The translations under genes and the position numbers were made by a program. Shown here one piece after another: positions 1 to 11,000 of a stretch of DNA of 64,000 nt. Positions within the stretch are counted from its first letter, which is position 1. Each line of letters begins with the position of its first letter. The notes below the pieces were generated by a model. It was not told where the DNA came from, did no database searches, and saw only the letters and a list, made by a program, of their open reading frames with translations. This DNA is from Ambrosia x helenae (taxonomy: Eukaryota; Streptophyta; Magnoliopsida; Asterales; Asteraceae), in contig CM061233.1 of assembly GCA_030844895.1 (NCBI GenBank), positions 56,683,968 to 56,747,967 on the forward strand. Direction: 5' to 3'.

Positions 1-364
1 TGGGAAAGCAAATCAAAAATGATTTTGTAAAAACTTTTTCTCCCAGGAAACAACAACCATTAAACACCTTTTCTCAGAAAAAGACAATATCTCAACAAAA
101 ATCTTTTTCTCAAAATTCTCTTTCAGTAGTTAGACCTAAATCATCAGCAGTTTCACAAACTGCTGAGATTAAAGATCTCATAAACACGGTACAACTACTG
201 ATGACCAAAGTTGATGGTGGTCCTCAAAAGGATACCACCATTGCTCTTAATGAAAAATCCATTGCCAAAAAGACATGGATTTCTCAACTTGGTCAAGAAC
301 AAACTGTAATGTTCTCAAGAGCAAACCCAAAGCCAAACTGGCTTGGGTTCCCAAATCTAACTAA
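1..364 (+). pseudogene. Copia gag C-terminal fragment
   Basis: This is the end of the capsid-type gag of the first copia element. The reading runs through lysine, serine and glutamine-rich sequence, shifts frame near 305, and ends with AWVPKSN and a TAA at 362-364. The second element in this window ends gag with the matching AWVPRKI before its own TAA, which supports this as the natural gag terminus. The zinc knuckle must lie upstream, outside the window. Pol follows in another frame after an 11-base gap. Confidence 0.7.
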
Positions 365-375
365 TTTGCTATCTT

Positions 376-3014
376 GTGCAGAGAGTTTCCAGAGGCTTAA
401 ATAGCATTTGGTATGTTGACAGTGGGAGGCTCAATGAACATGACAAGATGCAGATACCTGATAAACAATTTTATCAGTCAAAGAGAAGATCTGTATCCTT
501 TGGGAACAATGCTAAGGGATATGTGCTAGGACATGGCAATGTCTCCTCTGGCAAAATACAGTTTGACAAGGTCAATCTGGTTGAAAACCTTGAGTACAAC
601 TTGCTGAGTGTGTCACAAATGTGTGATAAAGGATATTCTTCCTTTTTCACAAAGACAACATGCAAGATCATATCACCAGAAGCCCAGAAGTTGATAGAGA
701 AGATCATTAAAGATCACACTTTGTTGATATCCAAAAGATGTGGCAATGTCTATGCAGTGGACATTGAAAAAGACAAAGTACTAAACAACACTGCCTGTTT
801 CTTCTCAAAGGCATCAACTTCAGAGACTGATCTCTGGCACAGGAGACTTGGCCATGTGAACTTTAAAACCATAAATAAAGTCACAAAAAATGGGCTTGGT
901 CAGAGGTCTACCCTTAAAAGTATACCAGTGTCTAGAACACTGCGTATCCTGTTTAAAGGGAAAACAACATAAGTCCTCCTATAAGTCTATTGAAGAATCA
1001 AAAACTACTGCATGTCTTCAACTACTCCATATGGACTTATTTGGGCCTGTAAAAATTATGAGCCTGGCAAGAAGAAGTACTGCTTAGTCATCATTGATGA
1101 CTACTCAAGATTTACATGGGTATTCTTCTTATTTTCCAAGGATGAGGCTGCTGAAATCATCAAGTTCTTCATTCTACAAGTAGAGAAGCAATATTCTCTA
1201 CCTGTCAAAACCATTAGAAGTGATAATGGGACAGAGTTCAGGAACAAAACTCTAGATGAATTCTGTTTGTCTAAAGGGATTATTAGACAATTCAGTGTTC
1301 CCAGAACTCCTGAACAAAATGGTGTAGTAGAAAGGAAGAACAAAACTTTAATTGAAGGAGCAAGAACAATGTTAGCTGATTCTGGCCTAACATTATACTT
1401 TTGGGCAGAAGCAGTTAACAAATCATGTTATGTTCAAAATAGAGTCCTTGTTGTCAAGAGGCATTCCAAGACTGCCTATGAAGTTCTTCATGGCATGAAG
1501 CCCCTTATCTCCTTTTTCAGGGCTTTTGGGTGTCAATGTTTCATCTTGAACATTAAGGAATCTATTTCAAAGTTTGCTGCCAAAGTTGATTCAGGTTACT
1601 TTCTTGGTTATTCTTCAACTAGAAAAGCCTACAAGGTTTTTAATTCAAAAACCAGGATAGTAGAAGAAACGCTGAATGTCAAGTTCAATGAGTCAAAACA
1701 CACTCTCATTCCAGGACATCCTGCTGAACTTTTTGACCTTGACAGCTTCCATTTTGGACCTGAAAAGACTGTTACTTCATCAAAACCTACTTATTATGGT
1801 GATCAAAGGTTTGATGATGAGGATCCAGCACCATGGACTCCTCAAACAGTCATTAAGTCAACTTCCAAACCATCAGAAGTTTCACAAACTTCTGATTCAA
1901 CAACTGCTAAGGAACAAACTCAAACATCTGCTTCAGCACCTGCAACTACTGAAGACATTGAAACTGCTGAACCAGATATAATAGACCTCAGTGGTTTGTT
2001 TGAAGAACATGAGCCACCAACACCTGTCAGTGGTTTACAACAACTGATCGAACACAAAGATCATCCACTTGATCAAATCATGGGTGATATTGCATCAGGT
2101 GTTCTTACAAGAAACCAGCTTTCCAACTTTTGTCTCTTCTCAGCATTTATTTCACAGTTGGAACCAAAGAAGTACCAGGAAGCCCTCAAAGACAACAATT
2201 GGGTGCAAGCAATGCAAGATGAATTGCTTCAATTCAACAAGCAACAGGTTTGGGAAATCTGTCCCTTACCACCAAACAAGCAGCCAATTGGCACAAGATG
2301 GGTTTTCAGGAACAAACAAGATGAAGCTGGTATGATAATAAAGAACAAGGCAAGACTGGTAGTACAAGGTTACTCTCAAGAAGAAGGAATTGACTATGAT
2401 GAAACCTTTGCTCCAGTTGCAAGGCTTGAAGCCATCAGATATCAATCAGCTCCTAGGAATCACACCTCATTGCAGTCAAAAGAATCTTCAGATATCTGAA
2501 AGGAACTCCAACACTTGGAATTTGGTATCCTGCTTCAAGCAATACCAAGTTATCAGCTTTTTCAGATAGTGACTATGCAGGGTGTAAAATGTCAAGAAAA
2601 TCAACATCTGGTGGTTGTCAATTCTTAGGAAACTGTCTAGTGTCCTGGCAATCAAAGAAACAAACATCTGTTGCAACTTCAACTGCTGAAGCTGGATACA
2701 TTGCAGCTGCAAGTTGTACATCACAGATACAATGGCTCAAGTATCAACTTCTTGATTATGGAATCAAAGAAACCAAGACACCATTGCTTGTAGACAGCAA
2801 ATCTGCCATTAGCATCATTCAAAATCCTGTTCAGTTTTCAAAAACCAAACATATTGAAATCAGGTATCATTTCATAAGAGATTGCTATGAAAAAGGCAAG
2901 ATTGAAGTGAAGCATGTAGCAACAACAAATCAAATAGCTGACATCTTCACTAAACCCCTTGACACATCAACATTTCAGAAGTTAGTATCCATGCTTGGGA
3001 TGCTAAATTTGTAA
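376..3014 (+). pseudogene. Copia pol pseudogene with deleted RT core
   Basis: Domains in order: protease with the DSG catalytic motif in WYVDSG (about 410-425), although the usual SxHMT stretch after it is altered; the pre-integrase HHCC region (WHRRLGH near 837, CVSCLKGKQH near 950); the integrase core with D in HMDLFGP, D in RSDNGTEF and E in NGVVERKN; then RT from WVQAMQDELL to VARLEAIR. Near 2440 the sequence jumps from ARLEAIR straight to the end of the RT-RNase H connection, losing the YVDD box. RNase H (AFSDSDYAG, then TAEAGYIAAAS) carries G where the conserved second E of AEAEY is expected. Frameshifts lie near 885, 1050 and 2445. Not functional. Confidence 0.9.
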
Positions 3015-3450
3015 GTGTTTTCTTTTTATTTTTCTGCATATATTTTTCATTTTTCACTTACAACTTACTTAAAAGTCTGACAACTTCTGAAAACCAAAGT
3101 GAGAGAAACTACTGATGAACAAAACATCAGTATGGGAATATTTTCTGAAAAAGGTTAAACTTCTAATAAAATAATCTTCAGAAGTTACATTCTCATCAGT
3201 TGTTTTCAAACTACTGAAGAGAAAGTGGGAACTACTGATGAAAACAATCCTTCATCAGCATTTAGTCAAAAAGGGCAAATCAGACTTTTCCCACATCAGA
3301 AGTTTTGACCTAGGCGGTTTAAAACTTCTGATAAATACCTTTTTCAACACTTATCCTTTCAAAAAGCAAAAATTCCCTCCTTCTCTCTCAAAAAGCTCTC
3401 AAACCCTGAACCTGCAAAAACACTGTTCGATCCAAACACACACGAACCAC
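3015..3450 (+). other. Spacer between pol and third ORF of copia element 1
   Basis: No credible coding sequence. It holds many copies of a short word and its complement: ACTACTGATGA near 3110 and 3229, CATCAGTTG near 3194, ACTACTGAAGA near 3209, CATCAGAAG near 3294, ACTTCTGA near 3085 and 3324. The same word returns in the gag tail (near 195) and in the 3' LTR (7200-7340). It probably serves as leader for the third ORF. Confidence 0.6.
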
Positions 3451-6400
3451 ATGGCTTTAGTTCTAAAACAGGGACACAATCTTAGAGCCTACTTAGAGAA
3501 ACAAGAAGGCTGGTCCCAATACGATGAGATCATTGATCTCGTCGTCAAATCCCAATATATCACCGCTCTCACAATAGACCCACCAATACATCCTGAAACT
3601 CTCAATGAGTTCTGGGCTAACGCTGAGACAGTGATGGTGGATAATGAAGTTATCTCTCTCAACTCAACAATCAAAGGGAGACGAATGGCCATCACACACG
3701 GCCACACTTGCAATCAGACTGGGGTTGAATGATGTGAATGCCCCTGAACAGGTTGCAAACTCTGAAATCCACCTAACCATGACAGTATGTGGTTATAAAG
3801 GTACTCTCTCACAAGCTACAATCTTTAAAAAGTATTTTGAACCAAAATACAAACTTTTGTTTCATTATATCATTATGTGTTTGAGTCCTAAAACAGGGTC
3901 TTATGACCAGATGCCCTCAACCTTTCAACCAATTTTTCATTCCATGGCATCAAAACTTTTCTTTAATGAGTTGGTGTTACATCATAATAACACTAAAAAG
4001 AAGTTTTTGTTATACCCAAGGTTCATTATGCAATGAATAATCAAAGAACTGGGTGATGAGGTGCTTGTGGGTAAAACTACAATTTTGAAACCCTTAACCT
4101 CACAAGCATACTCTAGGCACAACAAACCGGCTGCCTGGCCAGAAGATGACCAAGGGGAACAAGAACCAGTCCCCATGGAACCCTCATCTTCCAAACCTAC
4201 ACCCCCAAAGGCCAAGAAACCCAAACAACAAAAACAAAAACCCACCAAACCAAAAAGAAAAGCAGTTCAGGAGGTTGAGATGCCTGAACTGACTGCTGTG
4301 CAATCTGCACTTGATAAAGATGTGACTGAAACATCCTCTCAGTCTCATCCATCTCAAACCCCAACAAGAGCACCAATCACAATACTTTTCAAAAGAAAAG
4401 ATTAAAGAAAACTATTCCTATTGACTCTTCTTTTGAAACTGCTGAACCCATTGGCCAAACTACTGAACCAGCACCCCAAATTTCTGAACCTGATATTGAA
4501 ATAGCCAAACTTCTCTCTAAGCTAAAATAGAAAGTCCCATCTAAACATGTCAGTCCCTAACAACCACATCAAACAAGGGACATAGCCTCAGAACTTGACA
4601 TGGATGTGGACACTCAAAGCCCAAACCAAAGAGATGAGGATGAACCAGGGTCTCTAAGCCCAAACTTAGAAACTCTTGGTACTTTTGAGGCTGATACTAC
4701 TCATTTACCACCCAGTGGTGGATCTGAGGAAAGAAGCAACATAGCTAAGACCCCAACTGTGGCAACTACTGATGAAGGCTTAATGCCTGAGGTAGGAAAT
4801 CCTCTGAACCAAGAAAAAAAGGTACATGAGACAACTGAGTTGGGCTCAGCTCATGATGTAACTGATACAGTCCTCATTGAGGATGTAATCAGTGATACAG
4901 ATGATTCCATTAACTTGGATGATGTTTCACAACACAAAACTACTGAATTGACGGCTACAAGTGAAGGTCCTGCACCTGGTGTATCTATGCTTAAGAAGCT
5001 AGTCACACCAGATCAGGTTAAAGTCCACTTAATCCCTGATTCCCCTATAATGGCATCTTTTGTACAACAAGAAGATCAACCAAAAACACACCCCTCACTA
5101 CAAATGCCTACCCAATTCCCTGGGCAATCCAGCATAGACATGAACCAGCTATGCAGCCCAGATGGTCCCTTATATCATATGATGAACACTCTCATCAAAA
5201 ATCACTTCCAAACCTACACAGCTAACTTGGATCTGTCCATCAAGAACCAATTTGGAGTGATACAGACCAAGATGAACGATCTGTCCAACAAAATTGACTT
5301 CAACACCAAACAGATTGCTTCTCTTACAGGTCATTTCTCTACACCCTCAAAACCTGATGAAGCCAAAAAGGGGGTGAAAACTAAGGAACCTATGGAGTCA
5401 CTGAAGCCAGGAAAAAGGCAAGAGTGGCTATCCAAGAAAGAGAGCAGAGAGACCAAGCCAGAAAAGAAAAACTGGCCCAACAGTTTGGTGTCTCTGTCCA
5501 AGAAATTGAAGACTGTGAAAAGTCCGATGAAGAAAAGTCTGATGAATCCCAAGGGCATAATGAAGAAACATCTGATGGACAAAGTTCTAATGAAGATTCA
5601 GAAAATACTGAAGACAATCCTTCAGTAGTTGACAGACCTTCAGTAGTTGTCAACCCATCAGATGTTAACACTTCCAACACTCAAACTGCTGAACAAGAGC
5701 CTTCCAGATCAACTGAACCTACTCAACCAACTCCTGTTCCTCCTAGGCCTACTACAACAGTTACCACTATGACTGTACTAAACCCTTCTCCAATCTCTCA
5801 ATCAGCAGAACTTCTTGAGAAGAGTTTAGTGGCAGTTCAGAAGAAAGCCAAGGAAGATTAGATTTGGAAAAATCTGGAAGAAAGGGATGACTTGGACTTA
5901 AGCCTGGATAAAAAGCTACAGGCTTATGAAGCTGAACTTCAAAGGCAGGCTAGCCTAGAAAGAATTGCTGAGGAAGACAAAACACAACAACTGATGTCTT
6001 ACATTACTAAGAACAGCAAGACCAAAGCCCATACATTAAAGGGACTCTCCATGGAAGAGCTGACAAGAAGAGCTCAACTTATTGCAGACAAACTTGCAAC
6101 AAGTAAAGATGCAAAAGCCAAGAGAGCCCAGATGATTGAAGAACTAGTAGCAAATGGTTATGGTTCAAAAGCCTCTGTGTCCAAATGGAAAGAAGAAGGA
6201 ATGGTGGACACTTACAGAAAATACAAGGCTGCAAGGGCTGCAAATCCAGAGAAGTTTGAAACTGCTGAAGTATCAACTTCAGTAGTTAGAACTTCTGGTG
6301 TTCAAAGAAGACCAGCTACTTAAAGAAGAAATCAGAGGAGAATGTGAAGACTGATTTCAGAATGGTACTACTAGAAGGAAGTACAGTAGTCCATTCTGAC

Positions 6401-6775
6401 TTTGACATTGAAGAAAAACCTCTGATCACACAATTCAGGGATCCTTCCACCTTTGCCTATCAAATCCAGAAAACCATCAAAGACAAACTGCACACTAAGG
6501 TAGTTACTGAGCATCATTTGCCAACTTTTCAACTACCTAATGTGATGCAACAAGAACAAGGAAGTGAATCCTACCTGAGAGTCACTGAAGTTGAAAACAT
6601 CCAACACTTAGGAGCATCCCAGGGTACCACCATGGTTACCTACACTTTAGACTTTGACAAGTCTAAAGTATCAATCATCAGATGGTCCTTTACTGATAAC
6701 AACTCAGTACAAGTGACAAGAAGAGACCAGACAAGCAGAGCCTATAAGTCAATGAATGATCTGAAGAAGCTATAA
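3451..6775 (+). pseudogene. Third (env-position) ORF of SIRE-like element 1
   Basis: A long ORF downstream of pol, where SIRE-type elements carry an envelope-like gene. The ATG at 3451 opens MALVLKQGHNLRAYL. An N-terminal domain of about 190 residues contains NEFWANA (near 3604) and KKFLLYPRFI (near 4000); both are matched in order and with similar spacing in the 20725 ORF. After it come proline, lysine, serine and acidic low-complexity stretches, then a charged helical region (LQAYEAELQRQ, MEELTRRAQLIADKL) and a final folded-looking segment ending KSMNDLKKL. Frameshifts near 3690, 4405-4600, 5420 and 6320, and stops at 4034-4036 and 5859-5861, show decay. No membrane segment is obvious, so 'envelope' is only positional. 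Confidence 0.7.
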
Positions 6776-7119
6776 CCTCAAGACCTGCTTACAATCCAGC
6801 ATCTAGAACCACAAAAAGGATCTCTCACTGATGAACCTACCAATGCAGTAATAAACCAAATTGATTCTAACCAAATAACTTTGCACTGGTATCATTTGCT
6901 ATATCGAGTGATATCATATTGTTGTTGTAACGAATTAAAAAAAATATTGATCGAGTACCCACAATAACGTACGGGTGATCCTACTAGTCAACAATTAATG
7001 CCGACTCAGGTAATGGTCATTTGTTGTGATGGTTCACTTATCCAACAAAAACTAAGAAGTTTCCATTGTTGACGATCTTGTTCGTCCTCACTTCCACCAT
7101 CAACATGGGATTGATTTAG
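6776..7119 (+). other. 3' untranslated stretch of copia element 1
   Basis: Between the end of the third ORF and the LTR. No ORF and no clear RNA gene. The polypurine tract expected right before the LTR is degenerate here (GGGATTGATTTAG); the third copy in this window has a cleaner CTAGGGGGAGAT in that place. Confidence 0.5.
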
Positions 7120-7806
7120 TGTTAGGACAAAAAGGATTGGTGAAACCACTTTTGCAAACCTTAGTCTAATTCACTTCTATCAAAATATTCTAAGTATAGA
7201 ACTACTGAAGAACAAAGATCAAACTGCTGAAGAAGAGATTACACAAGTACTGAAGAAGAAAAGTCATCAGAAGTTCTGAAGTCCAAACCACTGAAGAACT
7301 ACTGAAGACAAACTACTCATCAGTAGTTTGTCATTCATCAGTACTTATGAGAAGATCTTTTCCACCGCCTTTTGTATCAGTATTTTATTAGTTTAGTATT
7401 ACTTTTACTTTTTGTACAAGTTCCAAGATTGCAACTTGTTGCAACTTGTCTCTGAACTTGCTTTTTGGCAAGGTTCATGTATTTGTAAAGTCTATAAATA
7501 GATGGGTTCATCCCTCTGTTTTAGACATTGATTTTAATACAGAAATCCTTCAAAGCATATTATTGTTATTTCCATTTCATATTTATTGAGAATCTGTCTA
7601 AGTGTTTCATTCTCATTCAATACTTAGATTCTCAATAAATACTTATCATTTATTAGTTTCTCAAACATCCAGGGGGAGTAATAACTCCTGTTGATAAGTG
7701 TAGCTTTAAACTCATATCTTTCCGCTGTGCTATCACTAATTAAGAACTTGCTAAACACCTAAGTGTTCACTAGCAAGTTTATACAAAGAGCAATACTGAT
7801 CCAACA
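7120..7806 (+). repeat. 3' LTR of copia element 1 (687 bp)
   Basis: The stretch starts TGTTAGGA and ends GATCCAACA, giving TG...CA ends and a short terminal inverted repeat. A TATA box (TATAAATA, 7493-7500) sits mid-LTR, and a GGGGGAG run at about 7673 lies in the downstream part. The LTR at 31067-31737 has the same plan (TGTT start, TATAAATA, purine run, TAACA end). Dense copies of the ACTACTGAAGA word occur at 7200-7340. No partner LTR is in the window, so age cannot be read. Confidence 0.75.
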
Positions 7807-7808
7807 TT

Positions 7809-8989
7809 TAGGGATGACAAAAAAACCCGAGCCTGATGGGTATACTCGAAACCCGAAGCATTTGGGACGGGTATACCCGATACCCGACGGTATGGATGGG
7901 TTTAGTATTGAAAAAAATATTTCGCGGTTATGAGACGGGTATGGTATTAGGTTATACCCGACCTGATTACCCGAAACTAAATACCCGTCTACCCGAAATA
8001 TATACCCGAATACTTTTAAATTTGAAGAATAAACTTCTCGTCTAAAATATATATTCTAATAACATTATTATTTACATTTATATGTTACTAGCTGATTACT
8101 CCGGGAGGGTCCCGGGTTGAAAAATCTAATTTTACGTGATAACCTATTGTAAATGGCTCAAGTTAACTAACCACAAAATCTCTCAATCATTGCATGTTCA
8201 TAGTATTCTAATCAGTAATAACTCATATTCCCCACAAAATCTAATTTTACGTGATAACATGAACACTTTGTGTGTTTTTTTTCCTGTATGAACGAAACCC
8301 CACAAAAAATAGTCGATTTTTTTCTCCGTTTTTTATATAGCACTATGGTACTCGTTGGAAAGATAATAAAAAGCTCGTTAATTTGGTATAATTTTTTTCT
8401 TTAAAAAATCCCGTATATAAAAGATATAAACGTTTAAAAATTATGGGATGAAATATGAGAGAGAAAATTTTAAATTTATTTTTAAATTTTGTTTTCCTAA
8501 AATAACTCAATTTAATTAAAAAAGAAAACAATTCAAAAACACCAAAAACTCTCCATTATGATGCCACGTGGCACTCTCAAGGGAAGGTTGAGGCCTCCAT
8601 TGCACGCCACGTCAGCATATACGTTTTCTTTTATATATATATATATAGATAGATGAAATATAGAAATAGTTTTCAAAATTCATATTATAATATATATTTA
8701 TATATTAAATGTTTCAAAGATTATTATGGTGATAATAATATATATGTTATTACAATTTCATATACTCTATATTTCTTAAAACATAAGACTATAAAAGAAA
8801 ATAAAAATATATATTTACATGCAAATACCAACGGGTATACCCGATACCCGCGGGTATGCACTATACCCGATGGTAATACCCGAAAAAAACCCGACGGATA
8901 ATGAGACGGGTATGGTATGAGATTTTATAACCGGGTATGGGTATGGTATTAGCCAAACCCGACCCATACCCGACCCGTTGCAATCCCTA
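7809..8989. mobile_element. hAT-like non-autonomous element (MITE)
   Basis: The ends are inverted repeats: TAGGGATGACAA on the left and, read from the other strand, TAGGGATTGCAA on the right. TAGGG-type ends are common in plant hAT elements. Both arms are filled with an imperfect ACCCGATACCCG word and its complement (7825-8000 and 8828-8970), and no transposase is present. No 8-bp target duplication is visible next to 7809, because the copia LTR ends only 2 bases away. A Helitron-like insert lies in the middle; without it the element is about 615 bp. Confidence 0.6.
8088..8653 (-). mobile_element. Non-autonomous Helitron-like element
   Basis: Read on the minus strand it begins TCTATC after an A (8654), runs through TATATAAAAGAAAACG and GACGTGGC, and ends CTAG before a T (8087). 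Just inside the 3' end a hairpin (CCGGGA, loop CCC, TCCCGG; 8101-8115) is followed by nine bases and then CTAG. TC start, CTRR end, 3' hairpin and insertion between A and T are the hallmarks of Helitrons. At 566 bp without a Rep/helicase ORF it is non-autonomous. It sits within the hAT-like element. Confidence 0.6.
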
Positions 8990-9244
8990 GCTTGATTCAC
9001 TCGCACTAACTCATCAATTCATGACAAAACTAAAAAAAATAGAGAATAAAGTCCTTTTAAAGTCTCGGTGGTTTGGTAGTTTTAACTACTTGAGTCCAAT
9101 ATTCAAACATGTCTTGATTTGAGTCATCACGGATTGTAATCTTAACCACCTTAGTCCAAAATACTAACTCTGTTAGATTTTATAAAATTACTAAAATACT
9201 CACACCATTAAAAACAAATACATACATATTTATAGACACGCACA

Positions 9245-9372
9245 CCTTTTTTTAACGGCTAACTAAATCCTCACCTAATATTCACCCTTATCACCTGTGG
9301 GGGGATTCGAACTCCTGACCTCATCACCTTGTACACCCTCACCCCCACACCACTGGGCCAAAGCCTCATGGG
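9245..9372 (-). mobile_element. tRNA-derived SINE-like fragment
   Basis: On the minus strand TGGCCCAGTGG (9350-9360) resembles a pol III A box, and AGTTCGAATCC (9303-9313) a B box, with tRNA-like spacing of about 40 bases. The sequence then runs into an A-rich end near 9246. That is the head-and-tail plan of a tRNA-derived SINE. No flanking duplication was confirmed. Confidence 0.45.
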
Positions 9373-9402
9373 AACACACACACACCTAATCAACCTATCT
9401 CT

Positions 9403-9463
9403 CTCTGTCTCTGTCTCTCCCCCTCTCTCTCTCTCTCTCTGTTTCTTTCTTGCTTTCTTTCTT

Positions 9464-9523
<60 letters not shown>

Positions 9524-9532
9524 TCTTTCTCA
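9403..9532. repeat. (CT)n microsatellite
   Basis: Nearly pure CT dinucleotides with a few G, TTT and GCTTT interruptions. Plain simple repeat. Confidence 0.9.
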
Positions 9533-9832
9533 CTCTACTTAACCACAAACTAGATCCTACCAACCCCACCACCACATACCACCACTATAAAGCACCAGCA
9601 TTATACACCATCACAACCACCATACACCATCACCATTGTCGTTGCCAGCACAATACACCATTGCTGCGACCACAATACACCTCTACGGGCACCACAATAC
9701 ACTACCGTCGTCGCCTTCTCACTAAATCCGCCTCACCAACTTTATTGCACCTTCATCAACCCTCCGCTCGCGTACTTCCTAACAAGGCTTTGGCCAATAA
9801 ATCGGACATTTAATTCCCAGATCTATCCATTT

Positions 9833-10368
9833 TGTAGATGCATATTATGCAACTAATGCTTTTGTATTGCAAATAACACAAGTTTTGTTCAACTTCGAAT
9901 GGTCGAAGGTGATTATACATGGTCGAATGTGGTTTCTGTCTAGTCGAAGGAAGAAGTAAAGGGTCGAAGGTACACAGGGAGGTCGAAGATAGAAAATAGA
10001 TTTATGTATGTCTTGATTCGACCATAACGAATGGTCGAACCTGCACATTCGACCAACACAAATGGGCGAATGTGCAGGCTTATATAAGGTCAAGTTGATT
10101 TTCGAATTGTAACTTTTGACATTTTGTTTTCCCTCCCTGTGTGTGTTTTCCCTAGGTTTATTGTTGAGTCTGTAAAGGTCTTTTAATCATTATAAACCGT
10201 GATTTCAAGTGTAATACTTTAAGAAAGTGAATGAATTAAAGATGTTTATAATGATTTCTGTGTTTTGCTAGTTTTATTATCATTTTGTGATCAATTCAGG
10301 GATTCCGCACCTGAATTGAACTTGTTTGATCATTATCTTTGTTGTTTAGACGATCCTACGCGCATACA
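9833..10368 (+). repeat. 5' LTR of SIRE-like element 2 (536 bp)
   Basis: Starts TGTAGATGCATATTATG and ends CGCGCATACA. A TATA box (TATATAA, 10081-10087) follows a cluster of about nine GGTCGAATGTG-type words on both strands (9893-10075). The partner LTR at 24342 has the same length and only scattered substitutions. Confidence 0.88.
10081..10087 (+). promoter_or_regulatory. TATA box of SIRE-like element 2 LTR
   Basis: TATATAA in GGCTTATATAAGG, directly after the GGTCGAA cluster. The partner LTR has TATATAA at 24590-24596. It is the likely start-setting element for the genomic RNA. Confidence 0.6.
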
Positions 10369-10371
10369 AAG

Positions 10372-10383
10372 TGGTATCAGAGA
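10372..10383 (+). promoter_or_regulatory. Primer binding site, initiator tRNA-Met
   Basis: TGGTATCAGAGA lies three bases after the LTR end and matches the plant retroelement primer site TGGTATCAGAGC, complementary to the 3' end of initiator tRNA-Met. It sets the 5' LTR boundary at 10368. Confidence 0.8.
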
Positions 10384-11000
10384 CATTTGGATCAAACAAC
10401 CACAAATTGATAATATTACAGATGGTTTGGACCCAATTTTGATCAAAACTTTCTGTTTTTCAATGATAAACTGAATTTGGTGTTAAATTGATTGATTTAA
10501 ACTTGTTTTCATGGATAAAACTCATAATTCTCTTTGTTAAACTTGTTCCAAATCCAATCCGAAGCAAAACCTGCTTAAAATCATCAAATTTCATCAACAT
10601 TTGAAAATTTTTGATCAAAATAACTGATTTTCAAAGAATAACCGTTTTTTCAAACATGAAGGGTCGAACCTAGGGAAATTTGGTCGAAAGTGAGAGTATT
10701 TGGTCGAACCAGGGATTATTTGGTCGAAAGTGGAGTGTTAGTTGGTCGAACCCAGAAAGTTTTAGTCTGATTTTGTTCATTCGACCTTATTGAGTATATT
10801 CGACCAATCGAGTGGTCGAACGTGGGTGTAAACGGTCGAAAGTGAACTTGAGTTTGTTATTTTCTACATTCTAGCTTTTCCAAACGGTCGAACGTGGTTT
10901 GAGTTTCACATTCGACCACGCGATTATTACAAAGGGTGGAACGTAGAATTTGTTATAAAACTTTTCTAATCGTTTCGTGTTTAATCATTTTCAGATCGAT
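10384..11000 (+). other. Leader of SIRE-like element 2 with GGTCGAA motif array
   Basis: No coding sequence. Between 10660 and 10935 about a dozen copies of GGTCGAA(A/C)GTG or the complement CATTCGACC occur, spaced about 15-40 bases apart. The leader ends in TTTAATCATTTTCAG (AG at 10993-10994), which looks like a splice acceptor, six bases before the gag ATG at 11001. Confidence 0.65.

Larger units (their letters stand above)
1..7806 (+). mobile_element. SIRE-like Ty1/copia retrotransposon, 5' truncated by window edge
   Basis: The order gag tail, protease, integrase, reverse transcriptase, RNase H, a long third ORF and a 3' LTR is that of a Ty1/copia element of the SIRE/Maximus type, which carries an extra ORF behind pol. 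The 5' LTR, primer site and most of gag lie outside the window. All three ORFs are broken and the reverse transcriptase core is deleted, so this copy cannot move by itself. A short word, ACTACTGATGA and variants, recurs in its non-coding parts. Lineage is inferred from layout, not from a tree. Confidence 0.85.
8990..9832. other. Gene-free spacer with SINE-like and CT-rich sequence
   Basis: No coding sequence is supported. It contains a tRNA-related SINE-like segment near 9245-9372, a CT microsatellite at 9403-9532, and imperfect CACCACAATACACC repeats at 9560-9720. The apparent Ser/Leu-rich or Arg/Glu-rich readings here are products of the CT repeat. Confidence 0.6.

Noticed and set aside
9329..9575. 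Ser/Leu-rich and Arg/Glu-rich ORFs
   Set aside because: Translations of the CT repeat.
9828..9832. Target duplication of copia element 2
   Set aside because: CATTT precedes the 5' LTR, but the right LTR continues into a second leader, so no valid partner exists in the window.
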